Shown: piece by piece, positions 18,075 to 28,200 of the stretch
Layout of the letters: the number at the start of each line of letters is the position of its first letter
Position numbering within the stretch: position 1 is the stretch's first letter
Assembly (NCBI RefSeq): GCF_023502395.1
Contig: NZ_JAMFMB010000014.1
Location: forward strand, 51,982 to 115,981
DNA: 64,000 nt
Reading direction: 5' to 3'
Source: Ruegeria spongiae
GTDB taxonomy: Bacteria; Pseudomonadota; Alphaproteobacteria; Rhodobacterales; Rhodobacteraceae
The notes under the pieces: model-generated
Told to the model about the DNA's origin: nothing
Databases searched by the model: none
The model's input: the letters and a program-made list of their open reading frames with translations, nothing else
Translations under genes and position numbers: made by a program

Positions 18075-18545
18075 TCACTCGTCCAGTAACTCTCGCAGCC
18101 GCTGACGTTCTTCCTCGGTCAGCGCCGCCTCTGTTGGTGCCGGGGCGGATGCGCGTTTGCGCAGGTAGAAGAACCCGGTCAGCGCCGCCAGCAACAGCAT
18201 GATCGGTCCTGCCGCCCAAAGCAGCATATTGGCTCCGTCCGACGTGGGCCGCAGCAGCACATATTCGCCATAACGGTCGACGACAAAGGCGATCACCTCG
18301 TCGTCGCTGTCCCCCGCCACCAGCCGTTCACGCACCAGAAGGCGCAGATCGCGGGCCAGACCGGCATTGCTTTCGTCAATGCTCTCGTTGCGGCAGACAA
18401 GGCAGCGCAGCCCCTTGCTCAGGTCCCGCGCGCGCTCCTCCAGCAACGGATCATCCAGCACCTCGTCGGGCTGAACCGCCGCCACCGGCAGCGCCAGCAA
18501 CACCAGCATCAGGACGGCCATGAAACGTTTGAGCAGGCCCGTCAT
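18075..18545 (-). CDS. ccmH: Cytochrome c-type biogenesis protein CcmH (apocytochrome thiol reductase)
   Basis: A 156-residue protein with an N-terminal signal/anchor (FMAVLMLVLLALPVAAV), the periplasmic LRCLVCRN motif whose CxxC reduces apocytochrome c cysteines, and a C-terminal transmembrane helix (~103-123) followed by a short cytoplasmic tail. This is the short CcmH without a TPR domain. Its ATG overlaps the ccmF stop (ATGA), coupling heme ligation (CcmF) to thiol reduction (CcmH). It works in the periplasm with CcdA, encoded at 2172-2924. Confidence 0.93.
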   Translation of the reverse strand: MTGLLKRFMAVLMLVLLALPVAAVQPDEVLDDPLLEERARDLSKGLRCLVCRNESIDESNAGLARDLRLLVRERLVAGDSDDEVIAFVVDRYGEYVLLRPTSDGANMLLWAAGPIMLLLAALTGFFYLRKRASAPAPTEAALTEEERQRLRELLDE

Positions 18546-20506
18546 TCCGCCGGTACCCCGCCCGTCGGCGCCCTGCGCGCGCCCGCAGCCACCCGGAAGC
18601 GCCGGTCGCTGAGGCTCAGCGCGCCGCCAAGGGCCATCATCAGGCACCCTGCCCAGATCCAGTTGGCAAAGGGTTTGATATAGGTCCGCACGGTCCAGCC
18701 GCCATTCGCCTGTTCATCGCCCAGCACCACATAGACGTCGCGCATGATCCGGTAATCGATCGCCGCCTCGGTGGTGGGCATCCGCGCCACCGGATAGTCG
18801 CGTTTCTCAGGGCGCAGCGTGGCGATGGCCCGCCCGTCCCGTTCAAGCCGCACCGAACCGGTGGTGGCGAAGTAATTCGGCCCCGCCAGACGTTCGACCT
18901 TGTCCAGTGTCAGGGTGAATCCTCCGACCTCGAAGGGTTCGCCCAATTGGGTGACGCGAATATCCTCCTGCTCCCACGCGGTCAGGCCCGCGATGGCAAA
19001 GATCGTGACCCCCAGCCCGGAATGCGCCACCGCCTTGCCCCAATCGGCGCGCGGCAGGCGGAAGAGACGGCCAAGGTTGCCCTTGCGCCCGGTACGGCTC
19101 CAGAGATCGACCATCGCGCCGGATGTGACCCAGACACCCAGAAACACGCCAACAGGCCCAAGCGCGCTGCGCCCGGTCTGCATCGCCCAGACCAGCAGTG
19201 TCACCGCCACCGCCAGCCCGAAGGCATAGCGCATCGACCACGCGGCGCGCCCCAACTTGCCGCGCTTCCACGGCAGGACCGAACCCAGCGGCAAGGCCAG
19301 CCCGAGAACAACCATGAACGGTGTGAAGGCCGCGTTGAAAAACGGTGCACCAACCGAAAGTTTCCGGTCAAAGAACATCTCGGCCACCATCGGCCACATG
19401 GTGCCAAAGAAGACCACGAAACAGCTGACCGCCAGCAGGATGTTGTTCAGCACCAGCGCGCTTTCGCGGCTGACCATGCCAAAGACGCCCTTCGCCTCCA
19501 TCGCCTGCGCACGGGCGGCATAAAGCGTCAGCGCCCCGCCGGTGAAAAACGCCAGAATGCCCAAGATGAACACACCCCGCTCAGGGTCGTTGGCAAAGGC
19601 ATGAACCGATGTCAGCAGCCCCGAGCGTACGATGAACGTCCCGATCAGCGAGAACCCAAAGGCCAGGATCGCCAGCAGGATGGTCCAGCTTTTCAGCGCC
19701 TCGCGCTTCTCCACCACGATGGCCGAGTGCAGCAAGGCAGCGGCCAGCAGCCACGGCATGAAGCTGGCGTTTTCAACCGGGTCCCAGAACCAGAACCCGC
19801 CCCAGCCAAGCTCGTAATAGGCCCACCAGGACCCAAGCGCGATACCGATGGTCAGAAAAATCCACGCCGCCAGCGTCCAGGGCCGCACCCAGCGGCCCCA
19901 GGCGGCATCAACGCGGCCCTCGATCAGGGCGGCCACCGCAAAGCTGAACGCCATGCTCAGGCCGACGTAACCGAGATAGAGGAACGGCGGATGAAACGCC
20001 AATCCGGGGTCCTGCAACAGAGGGTTCAGGTCCTGCCCGTCAAACGGCGGCACCGCCAGCCGAATGAACGGGTTCGAGGTAAAGAGAATAAAGGCAAAAA
20101 ACGCCACCGCGATGGCCGATTGCACCGCAAGCACGCGCGCCTTGAGCGTGGGTGGCAGCCCGGCACCAAACCACGCCGCCATCGCGCCGAACAGCGTCAC
20201 GATCAGCACCCAAAGCAGCATCGACCCCTCGTGATTGCCCCAAGTGCCGCTGATCTTGTAGAGCATCGGCTTGGCCGAGTGGCTGTTCAGCACCACCAGC
20301 CGCAGCGAGAAATCCGAGGTGATAAAGGCCCACATCAGCGCGCCAAAGGCAAAACCGGTCAACAGGAACTGCGCCGTGGCGGCCGGTTCGGCCATGGCCA
20401 TCCAGCCGGGCCAGCGCCGATGGGCGCCGATCAGCGGGACGACCATCTGCACGACGGCCACCAGAAATGCGAGGATGAGGGCGAAATGTCCGAGTTCTGC
20501 TGTCAT
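18542..20506 (-). CDS. ccmF: Heme lyase CcmF, cytochrome c maturation
   Basis: A 654-residue polytopic inner-membrane protein that transfers heme from CcmE to apocytochrome c. The tryptophan-rich WWD signature is visible as WGGFWFWDPVEN around residues 229-240, and conserved His residues lie in periplasmic loops. About 15 hydrophobic segments are present, with a large periplasmic C-terminal domain (~500-620). The ATG at 20506 (TAELGHFAL) fits the family start. The ccm gene order here is interrupted: holin and muramidase genes lie between ccmF and ccmE. Confidence 0.95.
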   Translation of the reverse strand: MTAELGHFALILAFLVAVVQMVVPLIGAHRRWPGWMAMAEPAATAQFLLTGFAFGALMWAFITSDFSLRLVVLNSHSAKPMLYKISGTWGNHEGSMLLWVLIVTLFGAMAAWFGAGLPPTLKARVLAVQSAIAVAFFAFILFTSNPFIRLAVPPFDGQDLNPLLQDPGLAFHPPFLYLGYVGLSMAFSFAVAALIEGRVDAAWGRWVRPWTLAAWIFLTIGIALGSWWAYYELGWGGFWFWDPVENASFMPWLLAAALLHSAIVVEKREALKSWTILLAILAFGFSLIGTFIVRSGLLTSVHAFANDPERGVFILGILAFFTGGALTLYAARAQAMEAKGVFGMVSRESALVLNNILLAVSCFVVFFGTMWPMVAEMFFDRKLSVGAPFFNAAFTPFMVVLGLALPLGSVLPWKRGKLGRAAWSMRYAFGLAVAVTLLVWAMQTGRSALGPVGVFLGVWVTSGAMVDLWSRTGRKGNLGRLFRLPRADWGKAVAHSGLGVTIFAIAGLTAWEQEDIRVTQLGEPFEVGGFTLTLDKVERLAGPNYFATTGSVRLERDGRAIATLRPEKRDYPVARMPTTEAAIDYRIMRDVYVVLGDEQANGGWTVRTYIKPFANWIWAGCLMMALGGALSLSDRRFRVAAGARRAPTGGVPAE

Positions 20507-20580
20507 GGGCCTTGGTATAAACCCGGCCCTGCCCGCGTCCAATCACAATCGTCCGGACGCGGCGCGCATAGTGTCGCGGA

Positions 20581-21159
20581 TCAGGCCTTTTGCCGCCGCC
20601 GCCACTCCTCCAGCGCCGGGTTCGGATCGGTGCCTTCAAGTTGTTGCGCCAGCGCCGCATCCGTGCCGGGATCGGCGCTGCCGGGACTGTCGGCGCGCAG
20701 GTCCCGCAGCATCTCGATATTGGTTTTGACCTGATGCGCCTGGGTCAGGCTGCGCGCCAGATCACGCTGCAGATCCTGAGTCTTGGCCTGATAGCGCGCG
20801 CCGAAATAAAACGACACGATCACACCCAACAGCCACCAAAGCGGCTCGGGCACCAGCGCAATGCCCTGCATGCGCTCGGCAAACCACAAAGGATCGACCA
20901 TGGCCGCCACGAACAGGCCCAGCGTGCCAAAAGCCAGCGCCGGGCGTGGCAGGCGGTTGAGCCCGTCGACAAAGCGGTCAAAGCCACCCTGCGCGGGCTG
21001 CGCAAATTCCGCCCCGAACTGCGCCAACGCCTGTTGCCGCGCCTCTGCGCCCCGGGCGGCGCCTGCTTCGGCGTTTTCGCGAAACACCTCGGCCGTTTCG
21101 CGCACCACGTTGCGCCCCGCTCCGAACAGCAGCGCCATTATTCCGTCGATCAACCCCAT
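20581..21159 (-). CDS. Holin family protein (3-TM type), gene-transfer-agent lysis cassette
   Basis: A 192-residue protein with amphipathic N-terminal sequence (GLIDGIMALLFGAGRNVV) and two strongly hydrophobic segments (about 73-95 and 106-121). A charged C-terminal coil ends in EEWRRRQKA. This matches the holin family that in Rhodobacterales sits next to a muramidase and, in Rhodobacter capsulatus, releases gene transfer agent particles. It overlaps the upstream muramidase gene by 10 bases, so both are expressed together. No phage structural genes are nearby. Confidence 0.78.
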   Translation of the reverse strand: MGLIDGIMALLFGAGRNVVRETAEVFRENAEAGAARGAEARQQALAQFGAEFAQPAQGGFDRFVDGLNRLPRPALAFGTLGLFVAAMVDPLWFAERMQGIALVPEPLWWLLGVIVSFYFGARYQAKTQDLQRDLARSLTQAHQVKTNIEMLRDLRADSPGSADPGTDAALAQQLEGTDPNPALEEWRRRQKA

Positions 21160-21761
21160 GTCGCCACCCTTTGCTGAAATGCTGCCTGATCCAGATGATA
21201 CCGTTTGGACAGGAATTCCTCGGCCCGCCTGATCCAGCCGCCCTTGCCGCCTGCCCGTGTCCGCGCATATTTGCGGCTGGACGGGCGGCGATCGGCAAGC
21301 CGGAAGTAATAGTTCCGCCGCGCCACGCCATAGGCATCGCGCAGCGCCAGCGCATCCGGTTCTGCCGCCTGACGCGCTGCTCGGGTCGTCTGCGGCCCGA
21401 TCAGACCATCCACGGCAACCCGGTAGCCCATCTCGCGCAGCAGGCGCTGCAGGATTTTCACCGCCTGCACACCGGCATTCACATACATATCGAACACAGT
21501 CGCCTGCAGGATTTGCGGCAGATCATCAATCCGGGGACGTTCGAAGTAATGGGCGACAAAAATCTCCACCGCCCGCGTCCGGGTCAGCGCCTGCACATCG
21601 CGCGTGTCGACATCGCCATCGCGATCCAGATCAAGGCCAAGGCGCCGCATCGTATGGATGGTGACGCCGTATTTGGTGGCCCCGCCGGGGTCGTCCGGGT
21701 CATCCACAAACCCGCCCTCACGCGCCACGATATCCTGCGCAATTTGTCTGACTGTCTGCAT
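21150..21761 (-). CDS. Holin-associated N-acetylmuramidase (GH108 endolysin)
   Basis: A 203-residue peptidoglycan hydrolase. The GH108 N-terminal signature is clear: REGGFVDDPDDPGGATKYGV, where the Glu of REGG is the catalytic acid. Further family features are VFDMYVNAGVQAVKILQ, a peptidoglycan-binding segment VDGLIGPQTTRA and a C-terminal GWIRRAEEF. It lacks a signal peptide, so export would depend on the adjacent holin. Together they form a two-gene lysis module like that used for gene-transfer-agent release. The ATG at 21761 is preferred over an adjoining GTG. Confidence 0.85.
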   Translation of the reverse strand: MQTVRQIAQDIVAREGGFVDDPDDPGGATKYGVTIHTMRRLGLDLDRDGDVDTRDVQALTRTRAVEIFVAHYFERPRIDDLPQILQATVFDMYVNAGVQAVKILQRLLREMGYRVAVDGLIGPQTTRAARQAAEPDALALRDAYGVARRNYYFRLADRRPSSRKYARTRAGGKGGWIRRAEEFLSKRYHLDQAAFQQRVATWG

Positions 21762-21821
21762 CACCTGCCCTCTGCAATCTCATGCAAACGGTGCGATGCA
21801 GGTCTTTAAGCCGCGCAAACG

Positions 21822-21847
21822 AAAAGGACGTTGCCTGCGCAACGCCC
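21822..21847 (-). terminator. Hairpin terminator downstream of ccmE
   Basis: On the minus strand a 9-bp stem (GGGCGTTGC/GCAACGTCC, one G-T pair) with a 4-base loop is followed by TTTTC. It sits about 40 bases after the ccmE stop and before the muramidase start, and would separate the lysis cassette from argC-ccmE transcripts. Confidence 0.55.
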
Positions 21848-21886
21848 CCGTTTTCCTTTGTCCAACTGCGCGCTGCGAAGGAGGGA

Positions 21887-22333
21887 TCAGCCTTCGCCGG
21901 GTTCCTGATAGACGCCTTGTTCCTTCAGCGCGTCCACCACTTCCTTGGGCATATATGTTTCATCATGTTTGGCAAGAATTTCAGAGGCTTCAAAGACACC
22001 ATTCACGTAACTTCCGGTGCCCACCATCCCCTGTTTCTCGGCAAAGAGATCAGGCAATACGCCCCCGAAGACCACCTTCACGCTCTCGCCGCCATCGGTC
22101 ACCAGAAACTCGACCAATTCACCCTGTCCGCGGATCAGGCTGCCTTCCTCGACCAGCCCGCCAATGCGGAACACCTCGTTGGGCTGGGGTGGTTCGGCTA
22201 TCACCTGGCTGGGCGAGCGGAAAAAATTGATGCCATCGCGCATCGCATAACCGATCAGCCCGGTGGCGATGACCAGAGCAACCGTGGCCAGCACGATCAC
22301 TTGTATGCGGCGACGTTTCTTGAGCGACTTCAT
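21887..22333 (-). CDS. ccmE: Cytochrome c maturation heme chaperone CcmE
   Basis: A 148-residue periplasmic heme chaperone anchored by one N-terminal helix (about 11-30). It binds heme covalently through His123 in LAKHDETYMPKEV, with Tyr127 as axial ligand, the equivalents of E. coli His130 and Tyr134. A beta-barrel OB-fold spans residues ~45-120 (FRIGGLVEEGSL, VVFGGVLPDLF). It begins seven bases after argC, so argC and ccmE are co-transcribed. It hands heme to CcmF, encoded at 18542-20506. Confidence 0.95.
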   Translation of the reverse strand: MKSLKKRRRIQVIVLATVALVIATGLIGYAMRDGINFFRSPSQVIAEPPQPNEVFRIGGLVEEGSLIRGQGELVEFLVTDGGESVKVVFGGVLPDLFAEKQGMVGTGSYVNGVFEASEILAKHDETYMPKEVVDALKEQGVYQEPGEG

Positions 22334-22340
22334 GTCATCC

Positions 22341-23369
22341 TCACGGGAACAGGGGGGCCATCATCAGCCCCGTGGTTTCAGGCTCACCTAGCATCAGATT
22401 GGCATTCTGCAAGGCCTGCCCGCTGCTACCTTTTGTCAGGTTATCCAGCGCACCGATCACGATGGCCCGCCGTTCGATCCGATCAGCAGCAACCCCGATA
22501 TGGCAGAAATTCGAGCCGCGCACATGATGGGTCGAGGGCGCCTCGCCAAAAGGCAGCACCTCGATGAAGGGTTCATTCTCATATGCCCAGCACAGCGCCT
22601 CATAGACGCTTTGCGGATCGCCCTTCACATAGGTGGTGGCCAAAATGCCCCGGTTCGCCGGGATCAGATGCGGGGTGAACTGCACCTTCACCGGACGTCC
22701 CGCGAGCTTGGTGAACTCCTGATCGAACTCACCCAGATGGCGATGGGTGCCGCCGATGGCATAGGCGTTGTAGCCCTCGCTCAGTTCCGCATGCAGCAGG
22801 TTCTCTTTCAGCGACCGCCCCGCCCCCGACACAGCGCATTTCAGGTCTAGGATGATGTCATCCAGATCGATCACCCCGGCGGTGATCAGCGGGCGCAGCA
22901 CGTATTGCCCGGTGGCCGCGTTGCAGCCGGTGCCTGCCACCAGCCGCGCCGAGGTGATCTCATCGCGGTAGAACTCGCTCAGTCCATAGACGGCCTCTTC
23001 CTGATGGGCGAGCGCGGCATGCGGGTTGCCATACCATTTCTCGTAATCTTCGGGATCGCGCAGCCGGAAATCGGCCGAAAGGTCGACGATCTTCAGGGTG
23101 TTCGGCAATTCGCGGATCACCTCTTGCGAGGTCTTGTGCGGCAAGGCGCAGAAACACAGGTCGATCTGGCTGAAATCAATCTCACCGATCTTGCACAGCT
23201 CGGGCAGGTCCAGATGCCGCAAATGCGGAAAGACCTGCGCCATGCTCTGGCCTGCCTTGCGTTCGGCCGACAGAGCAGCGATCTCCAACGCCGGGTGTTC
23301 GGCGATCAGCCGCACCAGTTCCGCGCCGGTATAACCACTGGCGCCGAGGATTGCGATTTTGTGGGTCAT
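22341..23369 (-). CDS. argC: N-acetyl-gamma-glutamyl-phosphate reductase
   Basis: A 342-residue enzyme that reduces N-acetylglutamyl phosphate with NADPH in arginine synthesis. The dinucleotide-binding start is [19 protein letters not shown]. The catalytic Cys is in [11 protein letters not shown] near residue 148, an atypical version of the usual PGCYPT motif. The catalytic His region is [27 protein letters not shown] and [10 protein letters not shown] are family segments. The altered Cys neighbourhood suggests a Rhodobacterales subtype rather than loss of function. Confidence 0.93.
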   Translation of the reverse strand: MTHKIAILGASGYTGAELVRLIAEHPALEIAALSAERKAGQSMAQVFPHLRHLDLPELCKIGEIDFSQIDLCFCALPHKTSQEVIRELPNTLKIVDLSADFRLRDPEDYEKWYGNPHAALAHQEEAVYGLSEFYRDEITSARLVAGTGCNAATGQYVLRPLITAGVIDLDDIILDLKCAVSGAGRSLKENLLHAELSEGYNAYAIGGTHRHLGEFDQEFTKLAGRPVKVQFTPHLIPANRGILATTYVKGDPQSVYEALCWAYENEPFIEVLPFGEAPSTHHVRGSNFCHIGVAADRIERRAIVIGALDNLTKGSSGQALQNANLMLGEPETTGLMMAPLFP

Positions 23370-23461
23370 GTCGGACCTCTTTCGTTCGATGTCATGGGGT
23401 CGCGCCGCCCATGGACGGCCAATTTACTACAAATCAGGGGCATTGCCGACATTGACTTATG

Positions 23462-24274
23462 TCAGGCCGCCTCAAAGCTGATCTGTCGTCGCAGAAACTG
23501 CGTCGCCCGGTCGCTGACGCGCGATGGATCGCCGGTGGTCAGATAGCCACCGCAGCCATCATCGCCCAACATGTCGGGATGGCGTTTCAGATAGTCGGCA
23601 AGGCTTGCCGCCACCAGATCACCCTGCGAATAGACCTTGACCTCTGGTCCCAGCGCGGCCTGAAACACCTCTTCCATCAGCGGATAGTGGGTGCAGCCCA
23701 GAATGGCGGCCTGCGGCTCGGGCATCTTGCGTTTCAGCGCATCCACATGGCTGCGCACCATCGCCTCGGCCAGGATCAGATCGCCATCCTCGATGGCATC
23801 GACCACACCACCGCAGGCCTGCGCCTCGACATCCACCCCTATGGCGCGGAACGCCAATTCGCGCTGAAACGCGCGGCTGGACACGGTGGCGGGCGTTGCA
23901 AACAGCGCAACATGCTTGACCTCAACCTCGCGCGGAGGGGAATTGTCGCCCCATTGCCGCTCGGTCAGCGCCTCGATCAGCGGCACAAAGACGCCCAGAA
24001 CGCGCTTGCCCTTCGGCACGCCCTCTTCCTGCATCCGGCGCAGGGCGGCGGCGCTGGCGGTGTTGCAGGCCAGAATCACCAGATTGCAGCCCGAATCCCA
24101 CAGGCTCTGAACCGCTTTACGGGTCAACTGATGGATATCCTCGGCATCCCGCACCCCGTAAGGCGCATGGGCGCTGTCGGCGAAATACAGGAAATCCAGT
24201 TCCGGCAGACGGGCCTGCGCGGCGTTGAGGACGGTCAGGCCGCCCAGTCCCGAATCAAAAATGCCTACTGCCAT
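23462..24274 (-). CDS. murI: Glutamate racemase
   Basis: A 270-residue cytoplasmic enzyme making D-glutamate for peptidoglycan. Both catalytic cysteines are in their motifs: [11 protein letters not shown] near residue 73 and LGCTHYPLM near residue 186. The N-terminus [14 protein letters not shown] is the family signature. It starts nine bases after the acyltransferase stop, so the pair is probably one transcript. The length is normal and no defect is seen. Confidence 0.95.
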   Translation of the reverse strand: MAVGIFDSGLGGLTVLNAAQARLPELDFLYFADSAHAPYGVRDAEDIHQLTRKAVQSLWDSGCNLVILACNTASAAALRRMQEEGVPKGKRVLGVFVPLIEALTERQWGDNSPPREVEVKHVALFATPATVSSRAFQRELAFRAIGVDVEAQACGGVVDAIEDGDLILAEAMVRSHVDALKRKMPEPQAAILGCTHYPLMEEVFQAALGPEVKVYSQGDLVAASLADYLKRHPDMLGDDGCGGYLTTGDPSRVSDRATQFLRRQISFEAA

Positions 24275-24282
24275 GGTCCCTG

Positions 24283-25161
24283 TCAGGCGCGATGCCGTTC
24301 CTCGAATTCGAAACCGTAGTCATAAGACTTCAACGGCTGCGGGGAAAGCTCATATGTCGCCTTGCGCAGGAAATCCATCATCTTGCGCGTATCCGTCGCC
24401 ATCGGGTCCAGAACATCGCGTCTGATGGGCGCGCCGATCACCACCCGCACCGGTGTGTCGACGCGTTTCCTGAACTCCTTGAGCAACAGCCCCATGCGCA
24501 GGGTGACGTGCAGATGGCTGGCGATCTGAAACAGGCGCGAGGTATGGCCGTCAAAGAACATCGGCACCACAACGGCGTTCGACTTGCCCACCATCCGCGC
24601 GGTGAAGCCACGCCAGCCGGGGTCCATCGGATGGGCAAACGGCCTCGCCGCCGTGCTGACGGTGCCGCCCGGAAAAATCCCGATCGCGCCGCCATCATCG
24701 AGATAACCCAGCGCGGTCTTGCGGGTCTCGATGTTCAGGCGCATCGCTTCCTTGGTCTGGTCGAACGAGATCGGCAGCACGATCCGGTTGATATCGTCGG
24801 CCTTGCGAAACACCTGGTTGGCGAGGATGCGGAAATCCCTGCGCGTTTTCGACAGGATATGGCCCATCATCAACCCATCAAGGATGCCGTAGGGATGGTT
24901 GGCGATCAGAATCAGCGGGCCGTCCTGCGGGATGTTCGACAGCGCCCCGCCGACCACATCCAAGCTCAGCCCATAGCGTTCGACCATGACCTCCCAGAAA
25001 TCGCGCCCAGCCGCCACTTCCTTTTCATACCCGTCCGCCCGTTTGATCAGCCGCATCCGCCCGGTGGTGTTTTCCATCAGCCGGATCAGCGCACGTCCGC
25101 TTTTGGTTTCAGCGGAATGGGCATAGCTGATGTCACGGGCGATATGACGATGGGCAGGCAT
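24283..25161 (-). CDS. Lysophospholipid acyltransferase-like protein (PlsC/OlsA superfamily)
   Basis: A 292-residue acyltransferase. The acceptor box is NHPYGILDG (~89-97), a form of the HX4D motif with one extra residue, seen in hemolysin-like and ornithine-lipid acyltransferases. A second block is FPGGTVSTA (~174-182). A substrate region [14 protein letters not shown] follows. It probably acylates a lysophospholipid or lyso-ornithine lipid at the inner-membrane surface. It lies nine bases upstream of murI on the same strand. Confidence 0.8.
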   Translation of the reverse strand: MPAHRHIARDISYAHSAETKSGRALIRLMENTTGRMRLIKRADGYEKEVAAGRDFWEVMVERYGLSLDVVGGALSNIPQDGPLILIANHPYGILDGLMMGHILSKTRRDFRILANQVFRKADDINRIVLPISFDQTKEAMRLNIETRKTALGYLDDGGAIGIFPGGTVSTAARPFAHPMDPGWRGFTARMVGKSNAVVVPMFFDGHTSRLFQIASHLHVTLRMGLLLKEFRKRVDTPVRVVIGAPIRRDVLDPMATDTRKMMDFLRKATYELSPQPLKSYDYGFEFEERHRA

Positions 25162-25239
25162 TGGGGTCTCCGGGTTCGATGCGCGCTAAATAAACGCGAA
25201 CATCGATTCTGCATAGGTTCGGTGACACCAATGTGACGT

Positions 25240-28200
25240 TTATTCCGCGGCGTTGCGAACCTCCGGGCCACCCTGACGGATCGTTGCCAGAAGTTCTTCG
25301 CGCCGTTTGGCCGCCTTGACCTCGTTGGCCTGTTTCACCGGGCCGAAGCCGCGAATGTCGAGCGGCAGCCGGGCCAGCGCAATGATCGCGTCGCGGGTTT
25401 GAGGTGTAAGACGCGGCAGTACATCCTTCATATCCGTCTCATATTGCCGGATCAGCGCCCGCTCCATCCGGCGCTCGGCGCTGTAACCGAAGATGTCCAG
25501 CGGCGTGCCGCGCAACCCCTTGAACCGCGCCAGCAGCCTGAGAGGCCGCAGCATCCATTCGCCAAATTCTCGCTTTTTGGGCCGCCCATCCGATCCGGTG
25601 CCGCCCAGAATGGGTGGTGCCAGATGGAAGGTCATCTTCAGATCGCCATCAAACTCGGCAGCGGCTTGCTCCCGGCTATCCAGCAACAGCCGCGCCACCT
25701 CATATTCATCCTTGTAAGCCAGCAGCTTGTGATAGCCCTTGGCCAGCGCCTCTTTCAGTTCGGTATCCTTGATCCCGCCCAGCAGCTTCAGGTATCGGTT
25801 TGCCAGACGCTGCCCCTGATAGGCCACCAGATGCGCGGCGCGGAACGAGATCTTTTCGTCCAGCGTCCCGGGTATCTCGACCACGTTCGGTTGCAGGATT
25901 CCGGCAACCTCGTCGGGATGCAGCACCGCCCAGCGCCCGATCTCGAAAGCGCGCTTGTTGCGTTCGACGGCGGTGCCGTTCAGGTCGATGGCATGCACGA
26001 TCGCCGCATGGGTGATCGGTAGCAGCCCGCGCTGCCAGGCAGCGCCAAAAACCATCATGTTGGAATAGATCGCGTCCCCCATCACCGCGCGAGCCAGATC
26101 ATAGGCGTCGAACAGGTCGAGCCGGTCCTTCAGCCGCGCCTGTAGAGCCAGCTCAAGCTGGTCCGAGGGGATTTTGAACTCGGTATCGCGGGTGAAATCG
26201 CCGGTGATGATCTCGTGGTTGTTCACCACCGCGCCGGTTTTTCCGGTGCGCGTCAGACCCAGCGTCCTGGCCCCGGCGCTCACCACCAGATCGCCGCCGA
26301 TCAGCGCATGCGCCTCGCCGGTGGCCACGCGAATGGCGCTGATATCGTCGGGGTGATTGGCCAGACGGCAATGGATATGCACCGCGCCGCCCTTTTGAGC
26401 CAGCCCCGCCATTTCCATCATACCCGCGCCCTTGCCGTCAATCTGCGCCGCCTGGGCCAGCACTGCGCCGATGGTCACAACACCAGTGCCGCCGACCCCG
26501 GTGATCACCACGTTGTGGGTGCCGGTGATCTCTGGCAGGTCGGGCATCGGCAGATCCGGCAGATCGATCTCTGTGGTCGCCTCCTTGCGGATCTGCGCGC
26601 CTTCCAACGTCACGAAAGAGGGGCAAAACCCTTTGACACAAGAGAAATCCTTGTTGCAGCTCGACTGGTCTATGGCGCGTTTGCGGCCCAGCTCGGTTTC
26701 TTGCGGCACGATCGAGACGCAGTTCGACTGCACCCCGCAATCACCACACCCCTCGCAGATATCGGTATTGATAAAGACCCGCTTGTCGGGGTCCGGGAAG
26801 CTGCCGCGCTTGCGACGGCGACGTTTCTCTGCAGCGCAGGTCTGGATATAGACGATGGCCGAGACGCCCTCGATCTCGCGATAGCGCTCCTGAACCGCCA
26901 TCAGATCGGCGCGCTCATGGGTCTCGACGCCCGAGGGCAGCGCCTTGAAATTCACATCCTCTTTTTCGTCATAGACGACCGCAACATGTTGCACGCCCAT
27001 CGCCTTCAACTCGGCCACGATCCGTTCGGCGCTCAAACCACCTTCGTTGGTCTGGCCACCGGTCATTGCCACGGCATCGTTATAGAGGATCTTGTAGGTG
27101 ATGTTGGTGCCCGCCGCCAAAGCCGCCCGGATCGCCTGCACGCCCGAGTGGTTATATGTGCCGTCGCCCAGGTTCTGGAACACGTGCCTGGTTTTCGAGA
27201 ATGGCTCTTCGCCGATCCAGTTGGCCCCTTCGCCACCCATATGGGTGAACCCATCGGTCTCGCGGTCCATCCACTTGACCATGAAGTGACAGCCGATCCC
27301 GGCATAGGCGATGCTGCCATCGGGCAGTTTGGTGCTGGTATTATGCGGGCAGCCGGAACAGAAATAGGGCAGCCGCGCCGCGATCTCCTGCGCGTTATCG
27401 GCCCGCCGCGCCTCGGACAGGCTGGCCAGACCGGCGCGGATACCATCGGTCTCGCGCCCCTCTTCGATCAGGATCTCGCCCAGCTTCTCGGCGATCATGA
27501 TCGGGTCAAGTGCGCCCCGGGTCGGGAACAACTCTTCGCGGTGCATGGCACCTGCCCCGCCCTTGTACCAGCCATAAACCCGCCGCCCGCGCCGGTCGTC
27601 AAAGATCGCTTCCTTGACCTGCACCTCGATCAGCTTGCGCTTTTCCTCGACGATGACGATCAGGTCCAGGCCTTCGGCCCAGTCATGGAAGCCCTGCATG
27701 TCCAGCGGAAAGACCTGACCGATCTTGTAGGTGGTGATGCCCAGCCGCGCGGCCTCTTCCGCGTCGATGTTCAGCAGCGACATGGCATGGGTCAGGTCGA
27801 GCCAGTTCTTGCCCGCCGCCACAAAGCCGATCTTGGCACCGCGCTTGCCCCAGCCACGCCTGTCGATCTTGTTGGCATGGGAAAACGCCTCAGCCGCGAA
27901 GCGCTTGTAGTCGATGATCCGCGCTTCCTGTGGGGTGCGGTCATCCATCAGTCGGATGTTCAACCCGCCCTCGGGCATGTCGAATTCGGGTGTGACGATG
28001 TTCATCCGGTCGGTGCGCCCATCCACAACCGAGGTCACCTCGATGGTGTCCTTCATGGTCTTGAGGCCGACCCAGAGTCCGGAGAACCGCGACAGCTCAA
28101 ACCCGTATAACCCGTAGTCGAGGATTTCCTGCACCCCCGCCGGGCTGACAATCGGCAGATAGGCATCCATCAAGGCCCATTCCGACTGATGCAGCACGGT

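Noticed and set aside
18947..20734. 595-codon plus-strand frame opposite ccmF
   Set aside because: It is Arg/Gln/Pro-rich with no recognisable domains, and CcmF motifs are clear on the other strand.
20581..21761. Prophage carrying the holin and muramidase
   Set aside because: No capsid, portal, tail, integrase or repressor genes are nearby; flanking genes are ordinary ccm genes. A gene-transfer-agent-type lysis module fits better.
26215..28110. 631-codon plus-strand frame opposite the indolepyruvate oxidoreductase
   Set aside because: Antisense of a gene with clear iron-sulfur and thiamine motifs; no domains of its own.
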